This document shows positions 34,414 to 44,822 of a DNA stretch of 64,000 nt, in pieces (within the stretch, counting starts at the first letter, position 1; each line of letters opens with the position of its first letter). The notes under the pieces are model-generated. The model made no database searches. It was given only the letters and a program-made list of their open reading frames with translations, and was not told the DNA's origin. Origin of the DNA: Nevskia sp. (GTDB taxonomy: Bacteria; Pseudomonadota; Gammaproteobacteria; Nevskiales; Nevskiaceae); NCBI RefSeq assembly GCF_021732705.1, contig NZ_JAKFUM010000005.1, forward strand, positions 1 to 64,000, given 5' to 3'. Both the position numbers and the translations under genes were made by a program.

Positions 34414-35628
34414 ATGACCATCGCACCACCGGGCCCATCACGGATCATGCTGAAACAGACTGCACTGCACGCCGACCACGTTCGACTGGGCGCCAAGCTC
34501 GTCGACTTCGCCGGCTGGGACATGCCGATCCAGTATGCGTCGCAGCTCGACGAGCACCATGCGGTGCGTCAGTCCGCCGGCATGTTCGATGTCGCGCACA
34601 TGAGCGCGATCGACCTGCACGGCACCCGCACCCGCGAATTCCTGCGTCACCTGCTGGCCAACGACGTGGCCAAGCTGAAGCCGACCGGCACGGCCCCCGC
34701 CGATGCCGGCATCGGCGTCGGTAAGGCCCCCATCGATGCCGGAATCGGCATCGGTAAAGCCCCCATCGATGCCGGTATCGGCATCGGTAAAGCTCTGTAC
34801 AGCTGCATGCTGAACCCGCAGGCCGGCGTGATCGACGACCTGATCGTCTATTTCGTGACCGAAGACGCTTTTCGTCTCGTCGTCAACGCCGGCACCACCG
34901 ACAAGGATCTGGCGTGGATCCGGCAACAGGCTGCCGCCTTCGCCGTCGACGTTCGCCATCGGTCGGATCTCGGGATTCTTGCGGTGCAGGGTCCGGACGC
35001 CCGCGCGAAGGTCGATGCGCTGCTGCCGTCAGCACTGCGGTCCGCCACGGCGGCGTTGACACCGTTCAGTGCTGCATGGTCCGGCGATCTGTTCGTCGGC
35101 CGTACCGGCTATTCGGGCGAAGACGGCTACGAGCTGATCCTGCCGCATGCCGACCTCGTGGCGCTGTGGGGCGAATTGCTGGTCGCCGGCGTGAAGCCTT
35201 GCGGCCTTGGCGCGCGCGATACCCTGCGGCTCGAAGCCGGCATGAACCTGTATGGGCAGGACATGGACGAATCGGTCAGCCCGATCGAGTGCGGCCTGGC
35301 CTGGACCGTGTCGTTCGCCGATGCCGATCGCGATTTCATGGGCCGCACGGCACTCGAGGCGCAGCGCGAGTCGGCACCGCGCAAGGCGGTCAGCCTCGTG
35401 CTCGAAGGCCGCGGCGTGCTGCGCGCGCACATGCCGGTTCGCGCGGCGAATGGCGCCGTGGGCGAGACCACCAGCGGCGGCTATGCGCCGACGATGAAAG
35501 GCTCGATCGCGATGGCGCGCATGCCCGGTGTGGCCCAGGGTCCCTACGAAGTCGAGGTCCGTGGCCAGTGGCTGCCGACTCGCGAGGTCAAGGCCCCGTT
35601 CGTGCGCCACGGCAAGGTGCTGGTCTGA
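34414..35628 (+). CDS. gcvT: Aminomethyltransferase (glycine cleavage T-protein) with tandem-repeat insert
   Basis: Transfers the methylene group from the H-protein-bound intermediate to tetrahydrofolate. 404 residues from ATG 34414; an ATG at 34447 is possible but has no ribosome-binding site. The family blocks [42 protein letters not shown] and [18 protein letters not shown] are intact. Residues 94-126 are three 11-residue repeats (consensus [11 protein letters not shown]) inserted between [11 protein letters not shown] and KALYSCML, where other GcvT proteins have none. The insert keeps frame and explains most of the extra length over the usual ~365. First gene of the riboswitch-controlled gcv operon. 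Confidence 0.93.
   Translation: MTIAPPGPSRIMLKQTALHADHVRLGAKLVDFAGWDMPIQYASQLDEHHAVRQSAGMFDVAHMSAIDLHGTRTREFLRHLLANDVAKLKPTGTAPADAGIGVGKAPIDAGIGIGKAPIDAGIGIGKALYSCMLNPQAGVIDDLIVYFVTEDAFRLVVNAGTTDKDLAWIRQQAAAFAVDVRHRSDLGILAVQGPDARAKVDALLPSALRSATAALTPFSAAWSGDLFVGRTGYSGEDGYELILPHADLVALWGELLVAGVKPCGLGARDTLRLEAGMNLYGQDMDESVSPIECGLAWTVSFADADRDFMGRTALEAQRESAPRKAVSLVLEGRGVLRAHMPVRAANGAVGETTSGGYAPTMKGSIAMARMPGVAQGPYEVEVRGQWLPTREVKAPFVRHGKVLV
34693..34791 (+). repeat. 3 x 33-bp tandem repeat inside gcvT
   Basis: Three head-to-tail units at 34693-34725, 34726-34758 and 34759-34791. Units 2 and 3 differ by one base; unit 1 is more diverged. Being 33 nt long, each unit adds 11 residues without a frameshift. 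The near identity of units 2 and 3 points to a recent slippage or recombination event. Confidence 0.95.
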
Positions 35629-35734
35629 GCCCGACCCCTGATACCCCGCGCCCGATGTCCCGTCGTGCGCCTGTTTCCGCTACTCCGCAGACTGCCTTTC
35701 CACCGCAGCACCTCCACATCCTGACGAGTTCCCG

Positions 35735-36118
35735 ATGAGCAAGACGCCTGCCGACCTGAAGTACGCCAAGTCCCACGAATGGGTGAAGACGCTGCCGGAT
35801 GGCACCTTGCTGATCGGCATCACCGATCACGCACAGGCCGCGCTTGGCGATCTCGTGTTCGTCGAAACCCCGAAGGTCGGACGCAAGCTGGCGGCGGGCG
35901 AGGCCTGCTGCGTGGTCGAGTCGGTCAAGGCCGCGAGCGATGTCTACGCCCCGGTCGCCGGCACCGTGATCGAGACCAACGACGCGCTCGGCGAGAACCC
36001 GGAACGGGTCAACGACGCGCCGTACGACGGTGGCTGGCTGTGGAAGCTGCAGCCGGACAACGTCGCCGATGTCGCCGGCCTGCTCGATGCCGACGGCTAC
36101 GTCGCCACCTTGTCGTGA
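35735..36118 (+). CDS. gcvH: Glycine cleavage system H-protein
   Basis: 127 residues; the lipoylated lysine is K65 in VVESVKAASDVYAPV, and KYAKSHEWVK marks the N-terminus. It shuttles the aminomethyl group between P-, T- and L-proteins. It lies 106 nt after gcvT and 90 nt before gcvPA. Confidence 0.96.
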   Translation: MSKTPADLKYAKSHEWVKTLPDGTLLIGITDHAQAALGDLVFVETPKVGRKLAAGEACCVVESVKAASDVYAPVAGTVIETNDALGENPERVNDAPYDGGWLWKLQPDNVADVAGLLDADGYVATLS

Positions 36119-36208
36119 GGTGGCGGGCGTGACCGGTACGGCGAAAAAGCCGATGCCCCACGCCACCGACCCACGCTTCAATCCTCACGCGTAACACCTG
36201 CCGATCCC

Positions 36209-37585
36209 ATGCCTTTCATTCCTCATACCGAAACCGATATCGCCGAGATGCTGGCCACGATCGGCGCGCCGAGCATCGATGCCCTGTTCGGCGAGATTCC
36301 GACCGAACTGCGCTGCAAGGGCCTGTCGAAAGTGCCGCCACGGGCGTCGGAGATGGACATCGCCCGCGTCATGCACGGCCGTGCGGCGCAGGACGGCGCG
36401 CTGCTGAACTTCTGCGGCGCCGGGGCCTACGAGCACCACATTCCGGCGGCGGTCTGGGAAATCACCACGCGCGGCGAGTTCTACTCGGCGTACACGCCGT
36501 ATCAGGCCGAGGCCAGTCAGGGCACCCTGCAGTTGCTGTACGAATACCAGTCGATGATGTGCGCGCTGACCGGCATGGACGTCTCGAACGCCTCGATGTA
36601 CGACGGCGCCTCGGCCCTCGCGGAAGCACTGCTGATGGCAGTGCGCGCGAACAGCGTCAACAGCAGTGGCCGTGTGCTGATGCCGCAGGCCGTGCATCCG
36701 TTCTATCGCGAGGTCGTGGCGTCGATCACCGAGGCGCAGGGCATCGTGCCGGTGCCGCTGGCGTTCGATCCGAAGACCGGCGCGACGCTGGTCGAGCCGC
36801 TCAAGGCGTTTGAGGGGCAGGGCATCACCGCCGTCGTCATCGCCCAGCCGAACTTCTTCGGCACGCTGGAAGACGTCGATGCGATCACCGACTGGGCGCA
36901 CGCCAACGGCGCGCTGGTCGTCGCCGTGGTCAATCCGGTGTCGCTGGCCCTGCTGAAGCCGCCGGGCGAGTGGGGTAGCAAGGGTGCCGACATCGTCTGC
37001 GGCGAGGGCCAGCCGCTCGGCGCGCCGCTGTCATCCGGCGGGCCGTACTTCGGCTTCCTGACCGCCAGGCAGCAGTTCGTCCGTCAGATGCCGGGCCGCA
37101 TCGTCGGCCGCACGGTCGATCTCGACGGCAAGCCGGGCTTCACCCTGACCCTGCAGGCGCGCGAGCAGCACATCCGTCGCAGCAAGGCGACGTCGAACAT
37201 CTGCACCAACCAGGGCCTGCTGGTCACCGCCGCGACCATCCACATGAGCCTGCTCGGGCCGGAAGGGCTCGAAAGCGTGGCCGCCCATTCGATGGCGAAT
37301 ACCGAAGCGCTGGTCGCCAGGCTCACCGCGATTCCGGGCGTCGAACTCGCGTTCAGCGGCGACCGCTTCCACGAAGCGGTCGTCCGCCTGCCGCAGCCAG
37401 TCGAACCCGTGCTCGCGGCACTGGCGCAGCGCGGCATCCTCGGCGGTTTCGACCTGTCGCGCCATTACCCGGAACTGGGACAGGCCCTGCTGGTCTGTGC
37501 CACCGAAACCCGCACGGCTGCGGATCTCGATACCTACGCTGACGCCCTGCGCGCCGTTCTTGGCGCTGGGCTGACGCACCACTGA
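36209..37585 (+). CDS. gcvPA: Glycine dehydrogenase (decarboxylating) subunit 1
   Basis: 458 residues, the N-terminal half of the P-protein in its split form ([19 protein letters not shown]). PLP fold blocks [34 protein letters not shown] and [14 protein letters not shown] are present; the PLP lysine belongs to the partner gcvPB. A split P-protein is less usual in gammaproteobacteria, where gcvP is often fused. A peroxiredoxin gene and a lipoprotein gene separate it from gcvPB. Confidence 0.95.
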   Translation: MPFIPHTETDIAEMLATIGAPSIDALFGEIPTELRCKGLSKVPPRASEMDIARVMHGRAAQDGALLNFCGAGAYEHHIPAAVWEITTRGEFYSAYTPYQAEASQGTLQLLYEYQSMMCALTGMDVSNASMYDGASALAEALLMAVRANSVNSSGRVLMPQAVHPFYREVVASITEAQGIVPVPLAFDPKTGATLVEPLKAFEGQGITAVVIAQPNFFGTLEDVDAITDWAHANGALVVAVVNPVSLALLKPPGEWGSKGADIVCGEGQPLGAPLSSGGPYFGFLTARQQFVRQMPGRIVGRTVDLDGKPGFTLTLQAREQHIRRSKATSNICTNQGLLVTAATIHMSLLGPEGLESVAAHSMANTEALVARLTAIPGVELAFSGDRFHEAVVRLPQPVEPVLAALAQRGILGGFDLSRHYPELGQALLVCATETRTAADLDTYADALRAVLGAGLTHH

Positions 37586-37612
37586 CAACCACAACAACGA
37601 GGAGATGCACCG

Positions 37613-38113
37613 ATGGCCACGATTACCCTCCACGGCAATGCCTTCAGCACCAATGGCGACCTGCCGAAGCCGGGCAGCGATGCACCGGGCTTCCGCCTGG
37701 TCAACGGCGACCTGAAGGACGTCACGCTGCATGACTACGTCGGCAAGAAGAAGGTGCTGAACATCTTCCCGTCGATCGATACGCCGACCTGCGCGATGTC
37801 GGTCCGCAAGTTCAACGAGAAGGCAGCCGGCCATGACGACACCGTCGTGCTGTGCATCTCGGCCGACCTGCCGTTCGCCCAGAAGCGCTTCTGCGGCGCG
37901 GAAGGCATCAGCAACGTGCAGACGCTGTCGCTGATGCGCGGCGCGAGCTTTGCCGACGAGTACGGCGTCAGCATCGAAAACGGCCCGCTGGCCGGCCTGA
38001 CGGCGCGCGCCGTGGTCGTGCTCGATGCCGCCAACAAGGTGCTGCACAGCGAACTGGTCACCGAAGTCGCCGACGAGCCGAACTACGACGCCGCGCTGAA
38101 GGCGCTGGCCTGA
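37613..38113 (+). CDS. tpx: Thiol peroxidase (peroxiredoxin, Tpx type)
   Basis: 166 residues. Peroxidatic cysteine C60 ([12 protein letters not shown]) and resolving cysteine C94 (RFCGAEGI) are at Tpx positions. Reduces hydroperoxides with thioredoxin. GAGGAG precedes the ATG at 8-12 nt. It lies within the gcv operon between gcvPA and gcvPB, which is not the usual location. Confidence 0.95.
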   Translation: MATITLHGNAFSTNGDLPKPGSDAPGFRLVNGDLKDVTLHDYVGKKKVLNIFPSIDTPTCAMSVRKFNEKAAGHDDTVVLCISADLPFAQKRFCGAEGISNVQTLSLMRGASFADEYGVSIENGPLAGLTARAVVVLDAANKVLHSELVTEVADEPNYDAALKALA

Positions 38114-38146
38114 TCCGATCCTGACCTGACCACGCCGAGCCCGCCG

Positions 38147-38518
38147 ATGCGCCGCCTGCTGATCCTGCTGCTGTTCGCCGTGACCGCGCTTGCCGGCTGC
38201 GGCGGCGCGTCCGACCCGCCCGCGCTGGTGGATCAGCAGGCCTTCATCGGCGAATGGACCGCGCCGCTGATGAATCTGACGATCACGCCGGATGGCTATC
38301 TGGCCTACCGGCGCATCGGCGAGAACGGCCAGGCGCGCGAGATCACCGCACCGCTGAAGTCGTTCTCGACGAAGAAATTCTCGGTCGGCGTCGGCTGGTT
38401 CGACACCACGTTCAAGGTCGATGTGCCGCCGTACCGCGATGGCGCGGTCTGGCGGATGACCGTCGACGGCGTCGAGCTGGTGCGTCCGGCCGACGGCGAG
38501 CCGCCGCCCGAAGCCTGA
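38147..38518 (+). CDS. Small lipoprotein, function unknown
   Basis: 123 residues with a signal peptide ending in the lipobox LAGC (C18 or close), so lipid-anchored in the envelope. The rest is beta-rich with repeated aromatic/glycine patterns ([23 protein letters not shown]) and ends PPPEA. I do not recognise the family. It lies in the gcv operon between tpx and gcvPB. Confidence 0.75.
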   Translation: MRRLLILLLFAVTALAGCGGASDPPALVDQQAFIGEWTAPLMNLTITPDGYLAYRRIGENGQAREITAPLKSFSTKKFSVGVGWFDTTFKVDVPPYRDGAVWRMTVDGVELVRPADGEPPPEA

Positions 38519-38580
38519 GCCGCGCCGTCACCACCGAATTCCGCTGTTCCCGCTTTTCTTCGCCTCACGAGCCCATCCGA

Positions 38581-40125
38581 ATGTCACTCGCCGCCGTCCA
38601 GCCGCTGCTGATCGCCTCCGTTCCCGAAGCTCCGGCCGCCCAGCCGATGCTCGCGCCGCTGACACCCGTGGAACCGCTGATCTTCGAAGTGTCGCGTGCC
38701 GGTCGCAGTGCCGCCGCGCAGCGGCCGATTCATCCGGCGTCGGTCACGCTGCCGCCGCACCTGAAGCGCGGGACGCCGCCGGCGCTGCCGCAGGTGTCGG
38801 AACTGCAGGCCGTGCGGCACTTCACGCGACTGTCGAAGCTGAATTTCAGCATCGACACGCACTTCTATCCGCTCGGCAGCTGCACGATGAAATACAACCC
38901 GCGGGCCTGCAACACGCTGGCGATGCTGCCGCAGTTCCTGAGCCGCCATCCGCTGGCGGTGGACGCGAACTCGCAGGGCTTTCTGGCCTGCATGTTCGAA
39001 CTGCAGGAAATCCTGAAGGATGTCACCGGCATGGCCGGCGTCAGCCTGACGCCGATGGCCGGCGCACAGGGCGAATTCGCCGGGGTCGCGATGATCCGCG
39101 CCTATCACCGCGCCCGGAACGATCTGGCGCGCACCGAAATCCTGGTGCCGGATGCCGCGCACGGCACCAATCCGGCGACGGCGACGATGCTCGGCATGAC
39201 CGTGCGCGAGATTCCGACCAATGCCGAAGGCGATGTCGATCTCGAGCGGCTGGCCGCCGTCGTCGGCCCGCAGACCGCCGGCATCATGCTGACCAATCCG
39301 AGCACGCTCGGCGTGTTCGAACGGCAGATCGCGGCGATCGCCAAGCTCGTCCACGAAGCCGGCGGTCTGCTGTATTACGACGGTGCCAATCTCAACGCGA
39401 TCCTCGGCGAAGTGCGCCCGGGCGACATGGGCTTCGACGTCATTCACATGAATCTGCACAAGACCTTCTCGACGCCGCACGGCGGCGGCGGGCCGGGTGC
39501 CGGCGCCGTCGGCGTGTCGCAGCGTCTGCTGCCGTTCATGCCGATCCCGGTCGTCGGTCAGTCCGACAGCGGCTACCGCTGGCTTGACGAACGCGACCTG
39601 CCGCAGACCATCGGCCGCCTGAGCGCGTTTATGGGCAATGCCGGCGTGCTGCTGCGCGCGTATGTCTACGCCCGCCTGCTCGGGCGCGAAGGCATGACCC
39701 GCGTCGCCGCGTTCGCGACACTGAACGCCAATTACCTGCAGGCGCGACTGCGCGAGCACGGCTTCGATCTGGCGTTCCCGACGCGCAAGGCCACGCATGA
39801 ATTCATCGTGACCCTGAAGCGCCAGAAGCAGACGATCGATCTCACCGCGACCGACATCGCCAAGCGCCTGCTCGACTACGGGTACCACGCGCCGACCGTG
39901 TACTTCCCGCTGCTGGTGCCGGAATGCCTGCTGATCGAGCCGACCGAGACCGAGGACAAGGAAACGCTCGACGCCTTCGTTGCCGCCATGTGCGCGATCT
40001 GGGACGAGGCCAAGCGCGACATCGCCTTCGTCAAGGGCGCGCCGTACACGATGCCGGTCCGTCGATTGGACGACGTGCGCGCCGCGCGGCAGCTCGACAT
40101 CCGCTGGGCACCGACTGCCGGCTGA
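38581..40125 (+). CDS. gcvPB: Glycine dehydrogenase (decarboxylating) subunit 2
   Basis: 514 residues, the C-terminal half of split P-protein. The PLP lysine is K294 in [20 protein letters not shown]; the [14 protein letters not shown] and [14 protein letters not shown] blocks are present. About 40 residues precede the conserved core ([11 protein letters not shown]), a longer N-terminus than usual. It pairs with gcvPA, whose gene is separated from it by tpx and a lipoprotein gene. Confidence 0.95.
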   Translation: MSLAAVQPLLIASVPEAPAAQPMLAPLTPVEPLIFEVSRAGRSAAAQRPIHPASVTLPPHLKRGTPPALPQVSELQAVRHFTRLSKLNFSIDTHFYPLGSCTMKYNPRACNTLAMLPQFLSRHPLAVDANSQGFLACMFELQEILKDVTGMAGVSLTPMAGAQGEFAGVAMIRAYHRARNDLARTEILVPDAAHGTNPATATMLGMTVREIPTNAEGDVDLERLAAVVGPQTAGIMLTNPSTLGVFERQIAAIAKLVHEAGGLLYYDGANLNAILGEVRPGDMGFDVIHMNLHKTFSTPHGGGGPGAGAVGVSQRLLPFMPIPVVGQSDSGYRWLDERDLPQTIGRLSAFMGNAGVLLRAYVYARLLGREGMTRVAAFATLNANYLQARLREHGFDLAFPTRKATHEFIVTLKRQKQTIDLTATDIAKRLLDYGYHAPTVYFPLLVPECLLIEPTETEDKETLDAFVAAMCAIWDEAKRDIAFVKGAPYTMPVRRLDDVRAARQLDIRWAPTAG

Positions 40126-40318
40126 AAGCAGGGCGGGTGATTGGCGGCGGTGTGCGGCGCGCGATTGCGACATTGCCGGCTCGAGCATCGTGCAGCCTTC
40201 CGCGCCGGCCGGCCGACACGATCACGCGCGCGCTGGCCGGCTGATTCGCGCGATATCTTCGGCCTGCCGGCATCGCTTATCCTGCCGCTCGAAATTGTGA
40301 CGGGGACACCGGACGGCG

Positions 40319-40678
40319 ATGGCAGATGGCATCAAGGGCTGGCGGCGGATCATCCGCGCCACCAAGGTCAGTTACGACGGGATGGGCTGGGCGCTGCGCG
40401 AGGAAGAAGCGTTCAGGATCGAGCTGGTGCTGTTCTTCCTGATGGTGCCGTTCGCTTTCTGGCTTGGTGAAAACGCCGTCGAGCGCGTGATCCTGTTCTG
40501 GAGCCTGCTGCTGGTGCTGGTCGTCGAGCTGCTGAACACCGCGGTGGAAGTCGTGGTGGATCGCATCGGCCTCGAACGTCATGTATTGTCCGGTCGCGCC
40601 AAGGACCTGGGGTCCGCGGCGGTCCATCTTTCTCTGCTGCAGGTCCCGCTGGTCTGGGGCCTCATCATCTTCGGCTAA
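40319..40678 (+). CDS. dgkA: Diacylglycerol kinase, DgkA type
   Basis: 119-residue integral membrane enzyme, phosphorylating diacylglycerol with ATP for lipid recycling. It has the family blocks REEEAFRIELVLF, VELLNTAVEVVVDRIGLE and LSGRAKDLGSAAV, with three membrane helices. The gcvPB-dgkA gap is 193 nt with no recognised element. Confidence 0.95.
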   Translation: MADGIKGWRRIIRATKVSYDGMGWALREEEAFRIELVLFFLMVPFAFWLGENAVERVILFWSLLLVLVVELLNTAVEVVVDRIGLERHVLSGRAKDLGSAAVHLSLLQVPLVWGLIIFG

Positions 40679-40697
40679 CGGAACTCACGGAAACACC

Positions 40698-41639
40698 ATG
40701 TCTGCACTGATTTGCGGCTCGCTCGCCTATGACACGATCATGGTGTTCAGCGGCCAATTCAAGAACGAAATCCTGCCGGACAAGGTCCACATCCTGAATG
40801 TGGCGTTCCTCGTGCCGGAACTGCGCAAGGAATTCGGCGGCACGGCCGGCAACATCGCCTACAACCTGAAGATGCTCGGCGGCGAACCGCTGCCGATGGC
40901 CACCGTCGGCAAGGATTTCGCCAGCTACGCGACCTGGCTCGACCAGCACGGCATCTCGCGCCACTACGTCAAGACCATCCTCGAGGCGTACACCGCGCAG
41001 GCGTACATCACCACCGATCTCGACGACAACCAGATCACCGCGTTCCACCCGGGTGCGATGAGCTTCGCCCATACGCAGGACGTGCATGCCGCGATCAAGG
41101 CGGGTGCCACGATCGGCTCGGTGTCGCCGGACGGCCGTGACGCGATGATCCTGCACGCACAGCAGTTCGCCGAAGCCGGCCTGCCGTTCATCTTCGACCC
41201 GGGTCAGGGCTTGCCGATGTTCGGCGGCGACGAGCTCAAGGATTTCATCGAAAAGGCGACCTACGTTGCCGTCAACGACTACGAATCCGAGATGATCATG
41301 GCCCGCACCGGCCTGAGCCTGAAGCAGATCGCCGATCGCGTCGAAGCGCTGATCGTCACCCGCGGCGGCAAGGGATCGACGATCTACACCAAGGCCAAGA
41401 CCTACGAGATCCCGACGGCCTCGGCGCAGGCGCTGGCCGATCCGACCGGCTGCGGCGACGCCTACCGCGGCGGCATCCTGTACGGCCTGCTGAACGGGAT
41501 CGACTGGGAAACCACCGGCCGCATCGCGTCGCTGATCGGCGCGATCAAGATCGAACGCCCGGGCCCGCAGAATCACTACGTCACGCCGGAGCAGTTCCGC
41601 GCCCGCTTCAAGAAGGAATTCCGCTACGACCTCGCCTGA
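40698..41639 (+). CDS. PfkB-family carbohydrate/nucleoside kinase (adenosine kinase-like)
   Basis: 313 residues. PfkB signatures: GGTAGNIAYNLKMLGG and DPTGCGDAYRGGILYGL with the catalytic aspartate. The sequence resembles bacterial proteins annotated as adenosine kinases, but the substrate is not certain from sequence; ribokinase-like sugars are also possible. It begins 19 nt after the dgkA stop. Confidence 0.85.
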   Translation: MSALICGSLAYDTIMVFSGQFKNEILPDKVHILNVAFLVPELRKEFGGTAGNIAYNLKMLGGEPLPMATVGKDFASYATWLDQHGISRHYVKTILEAYTAQAYITTDLDDNQITAFHPGAMSFAHTQDVHAAIKAGATIGSVSPDGRDAMILHAQQFAEAGLPFIFDPGQGLPMFGGDELKDFIEKATYVAVNDYESEMIMARTGLSLKQIADRVEALIVTRGGKGSTIYTKAKTYEIPTASAQALADPTGCGDAYRGGILYGLLNGIDWETTGRIASLIGAIKIERPGPQNHYVTPEQFRARFKKEFRYDLA

Positions 41640-41728
41640 TCGACATCGCGAAAGCCAGTTCGGGCCGCTCAGGCTCACGCCGGCATCAAGACGGCCAAAA
41701 AAACCCGCATCTCGCGAAAGTTTCCCCT

Positions 41729-41734
41729 TATAAT
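41729..41734 (+). promoter_or_regulatory. -10 hexamer of the tRNA-Thr gene
   Basis: Perfect TATAAT followed by CGCGGCCCGC before the tRNA, 10 nt from the mature 5' end; the GC-rich discriminator fits a stringently controlled stable-RNA promoter. Confidence 0.6.
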
Positions 41735-41744
41735 CGCGGCCCGC

Positions 41745-41820
<76 letters not shown>

Positions 41821-41886
41821 TGAATCAAGGATTCACGCGCGGCGCAGGCGCGTTGTCCAATATCTGTTCAATATTGTCAGTTGCTC

Positions 41887-41911
41887 AAGGCCGCCTGGTG
41901 CGGCCTTTTTT
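41887..41911 (+). terminator. Intrinsic terminator after tRNA-Thr
   Basis: AAGGCCGC (41887-41894), loop CTGGT, GCGGCCTT (41900-41907), then a T-run of six from 41906. Ends the tRNA transcript. Confidence 0.85.
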
Positions 41912-42027
41912 GTGGGTCACGGCGCCAGCGCCACCTGCGAATCAGTGTCGTCGACGACGTCGCTTCGCTGGCCTTCATCCCAAGCCGGGTCGAACAGGCA
42001 GGCAGCCGCGTCGACCCGTGATGTGCC

Positions 42028-43524
42028 TCAGCGCGCCAGGATGTCCGCCAGCGTCCGGCTGATCTTCGACGACAACCGGATCATCTCGATCCGTGGCCAG
42101 GTCTGGCGCTGGCCTTCCAGCAGCATGTCGCCGATTTCATCGTGCGTCAGCGGCGACAGCAGCTTGAGCGGGGACACCAGACGCCGTTCCGGGGCGATGT
42201 TGATATCGCCGACGTACTGCTGCGACAGCAGGTCATGCAGGACCTTGTTGACGGTGCCGACCGACGAGGCCGGCAGATACTTGCCGAGCACCACGTCGGT
42301 TGATTGCACCAGATTGCGGGCCGAGGTCTTGACCAGATCGACCACTGGCTGCAGGCGGCTGGCGTCGAGCTTGCGGTCCCGGAACATCGGCAGCAGCACC
42401 GGGTTGATGTAACTGACGATGTAGTGGTTGGTCCCGTACAGCCGCGCCAGTTGCCGCGCGGGCAGATCGGCCGCAAAGACGCCGTCGATCCATCGGCAAT
42501 TCAGATAGTTGACGGTACGGCCGTCACTGTCGCGGGCCAGCAGCTGCACCGGCCCAAACAGGCCCGGCACCGCACAGGAAGCGCGCACGGCGGAGCGGAT
42601 CAGCACGTGCGGCGAGGTGATGGCGTTCAAGAGGCGCGGGCTCTGGTGACGCTCGCAGGGGCTGACCGAAATGCTGATGTTGCGGCCGGAGCGTTCGAAG
42701 GCTTCGCGGAAGGTCAGGTCCGGGATCAGGCGTTCGAATGTGGCATCGAAGGAACTGGCGCCGAACAGTCGGCGCAGGCCGGTTCTGCGTTCGATAGCGT
42801 TGGGTCGCCACGGTTCGCCGAAAAAGATGTTGTCCGGCTTCAGGAAGCCTCGCAGTTCTTCGTCGGTACGGGTGCCGACGACTGCCGCCACGATCGCGCC
42901 GGCGCTGGAGCCGGAAATCACGTTCGGCAGGACACCCTGCTCGAACAAGGCCTTGGCCACACCGAAGTGGAAGAACATCAACATGCCGCCGCTGGACATC
43001 ATCAGCGCCGATCGGCCGTAGCAGTGGCTGGCGCGACGGAACAGATCGAGTCGGATGGCGGCGGGCAATTCCGATTCCAGACGCGAATCGAGGTAGCGCA
43101 ACGTGTCGGCCACGGCATCGACATAGTCCGTGATCAGCTGCTTGGTCCCGAAGTAGGCCTTGCTGTGCAGCACCGGCTTGCCGATGCCGCCGAGATTGCC
43201 GTGCACCCCTTCTTCCAGAGCGAAGACAAGGCCGCGAACATCGCCGCGCGCCCGCAGGGCCCGCAGGTGATCCAGCCGCTCGCGGATCGTGGCGTGGTCG
43301 TACAGGTTGGAACGCTCGCGCAGCTTCCAGCGCGCACGGCCACTGTGCTCGTCGATCTGTCGAGCGATCCGCGACCAGTCGTCGTAATCGTTCGCCGCAC
43401 GCAGCATCTGCCGGGCGACAGCCTTGCGGTTCAGCGGGTTTCGGGCACGCGGCGCGGCGTCGGTGAACGCGGAAGTCATCGAAGAAAGGATCGGTCGCAG
43501 GCGGGTCGGTCGGGCTGGGGTCAT
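42028..43524 (-). CDS. Patatin-like phospholipase (DUF3336 type)
   Basis: 498 residues from ATG 43524; ATGs at 43566 and 43479 are alternatives. The last residues before 43566 resemble a -10 box, which argues against the most upstream start. The catalytic pair is the nucleophile serine in SGSSAGAIVAA and the aspartate in WIDGVFAADL (DG motif); SGGMLMFFHFGVAKALFEQG supplies the oxyanion glycine-rich loop. An N-terminal helical domain precedes, as in triacylglycerol lipase-like patatins. Likely a lipid acyl hydrolase; substrate unknown. Confidence 0.88.
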   Translation of the reverse strand: MTPARPTRLRPILSSMTSAFTDAAPRARNPLNRKAVARQMLRAANDYDDWSRIARQIDEHSGRARWKLRERSNLYDHATIRERLDHLRALRARGDVRGLVFALEEGVHGNLGGIGKPVLHSKAYFGTKQLITDYVDAVADTLRYLDSRLESELPAAIRLDLFRRASHCYGRSALMMSSGGMLMFFHFGVAKALFEQGVLPNVISGSSAGAIVAAVVGTRTDEELRGFLKPDNIFFGEPWRPNAIERRTGLRRLFGASSFDATFERLIPDLTFREAFERSGRNISISVSPCERHQSPRLLNAITSPHVLIRSAVRASCAVPGLFGPVQLLARDSDGRTVNYLNCRWIDGVFAADLPARQLARLYGTNHYIVSYINPVLLPMFRDRKLDASRLQPVVDLVKTSARNLVQSTDVVLGKYLPASSVGTVNKVLHDLLSQQYVGDINIAPERRLVSPLKLLSPLTHDEIGDMLLEGQRQTWPRIEMIRLSSKISRTLADILAR

Positions 43525-43737
43525 GGCAACGACCGACGCCGACCATCGGATTCGATACGGTTCCATATTATCGGCCTATGCGCGACGACCGGAGGCACGA
43601 CCGGCCAGAGAGGGCCGAGCCCCGGCATCCCTTGATCGGCGTCGTGCCCGCTTGGGTCCGCGCGAGCCTTCGGCAGACATCGGCTGCGCCAGTTGCTAGC
43701 GTGCCGGGTCACAGACCGACCCGACCGGAGCACCACG

Positions 43738-44358
43738 ATGTCAGACGCCGTCCATTTCTATACCAACCCGATGTCGCGCGGACGGATCGTGCGCTGGATG
43801 CTGGAGGAGGTCGGCATGCCGTACGACACCACCGTGCTCGACTACGGCACGACGATGAAGGACCGCGCCTACCGGGCGATCAATCCGATGGGCAAGGTCC
43901 CGGCGATCGTGCATCGCGGCGTGGTGGTCACCGAATGCGCCGCGATCTGCGCCTATCTCGCCGATGCCTTCCCCGAATCCGGGCTCGGACCGGCACCGGG
44001 CGCCACCGGCGACTACTTCCGCTGGCTGTTCTATGCCGCCGGCCCGGTCGAGCAGGCAGTCATCAACAAGGCGCTCGGGGTGCAGGTGCCGGCGGAGCGT
44101 CGCGGCATGGTTGGCTACGGCCAGTTCTCCGATGTGATGGACGTGCTGGAAGCCGCGGTTGCCGGCAAGCGCTACGTCGCCGGTGATCGCTTCAGCGCCG
44201 CCGATGTCTATTTCGGCTCGCAGATCGGCTGGGGCCTGCAGTTCGGCTCGATCGAGCACCGTCCTGCATTCGAAGCGTACTGGAACGGCATCAAGGACCG
44301 TCCGGCCGCGATCCGGGCGCGGGCGATCGACGATGCGCTGGTTCCGCCGAAGGACTGA
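43738..44358 (+). CDS. Glutathione S-transferase family protein
   Basis: 206 residues from MSDAVHFYTNPMSRG. The thioredoxin-like N-terminal domain has NPMGKVPAIV (cis-proline) and VVTECAAICAYLAD; the C-terminal helical domain has GDRFSAADVYFGSQIGW. The likely catalytic residue is the serine of NPMSRG. It is divergent from the patatin gene. Substrate unknown. Confidence 0.9.
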   Translation: MSDAVHFYTNPMSRGRIVRWMLEEVGMPYDTTVLDYGTTMKDRAYRAINPMGKVPAIVHRGVVVTECAAICAYLADAFPESGLGPAPGATGDYFRWLFYAAGPVEQAVINKALGVQVPAERRGMVGYGQFSDVMDVLEAAVAGKRYVAGDRFSAADVYFGSQIGWGLQFGSIEHRPAFEAYWNGIKDRPAAIRARAIDDALVPPKD

Positions 44359-44519
44359 ACCGAGCTGGAATTGCGACGCCCGAGGCATCGCCCGATGCAC
44401 CGCCCGATGCGCCGATGGTGACCGTCAAGCTCGACCGTGTCAGTTCTCCAAGATCGCTCAGCGCGCGGCCGACGATGCTTTGATCCGAGCTAGCGAGCGC
44501 TTCTGGTGCGGACAGGCTG

Positions 44520-44822
44520 TCAAAGCCGCTCATTGTCGATGCGATTTCCCCGCAGATCGCGATCACCGCTCGCCAATCACGTTGCCTCTGCCGTAATCGC
44601 TGCAGCGACGAATTTGTCGTCGTCAGGGTCAGCCGACCACCGCAGGAGATCGAAGTTGACGGGTTCAGGTGAGAGGCAATGGGTCACGGCGCTGAAATCA
44701 GGCAGCAGCGACTTGCGCGTTTCGATGCTGAGTTAGCGATCTGATTTCGATCGCCACAGGCACGTTTCGAGTTTCCGAAAGCTGTCTTCCGAGCACAACG
44801 AGTTGGCAACTCGTCGATCCAT
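44520..44822 (-). pseudogene. Decayed PIN-domain toxin (COG1569 type)
   Basis: Reading from an ATG at 44822 gives a frame with two in-frame stops that still shows PIN-toxin features: KSDR*LSIETRKSLLPDFSA, then SADPDDDKFVAAAI, then AEAT*LASGDRDLR. The two stops fall where intact proteins of the 'putative toxin component, PIN family' have tyrosine or tryptophan (KFDRYLS and ATxLxSGDRDL). The acidic DPDDDKF and GDRDL motifs are the family's later catalytic aspartates. The N-terminal DTNVLVS motif is not recognisable. It is therefore a remnant, not a functional toxin. Confidence 0.6.
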
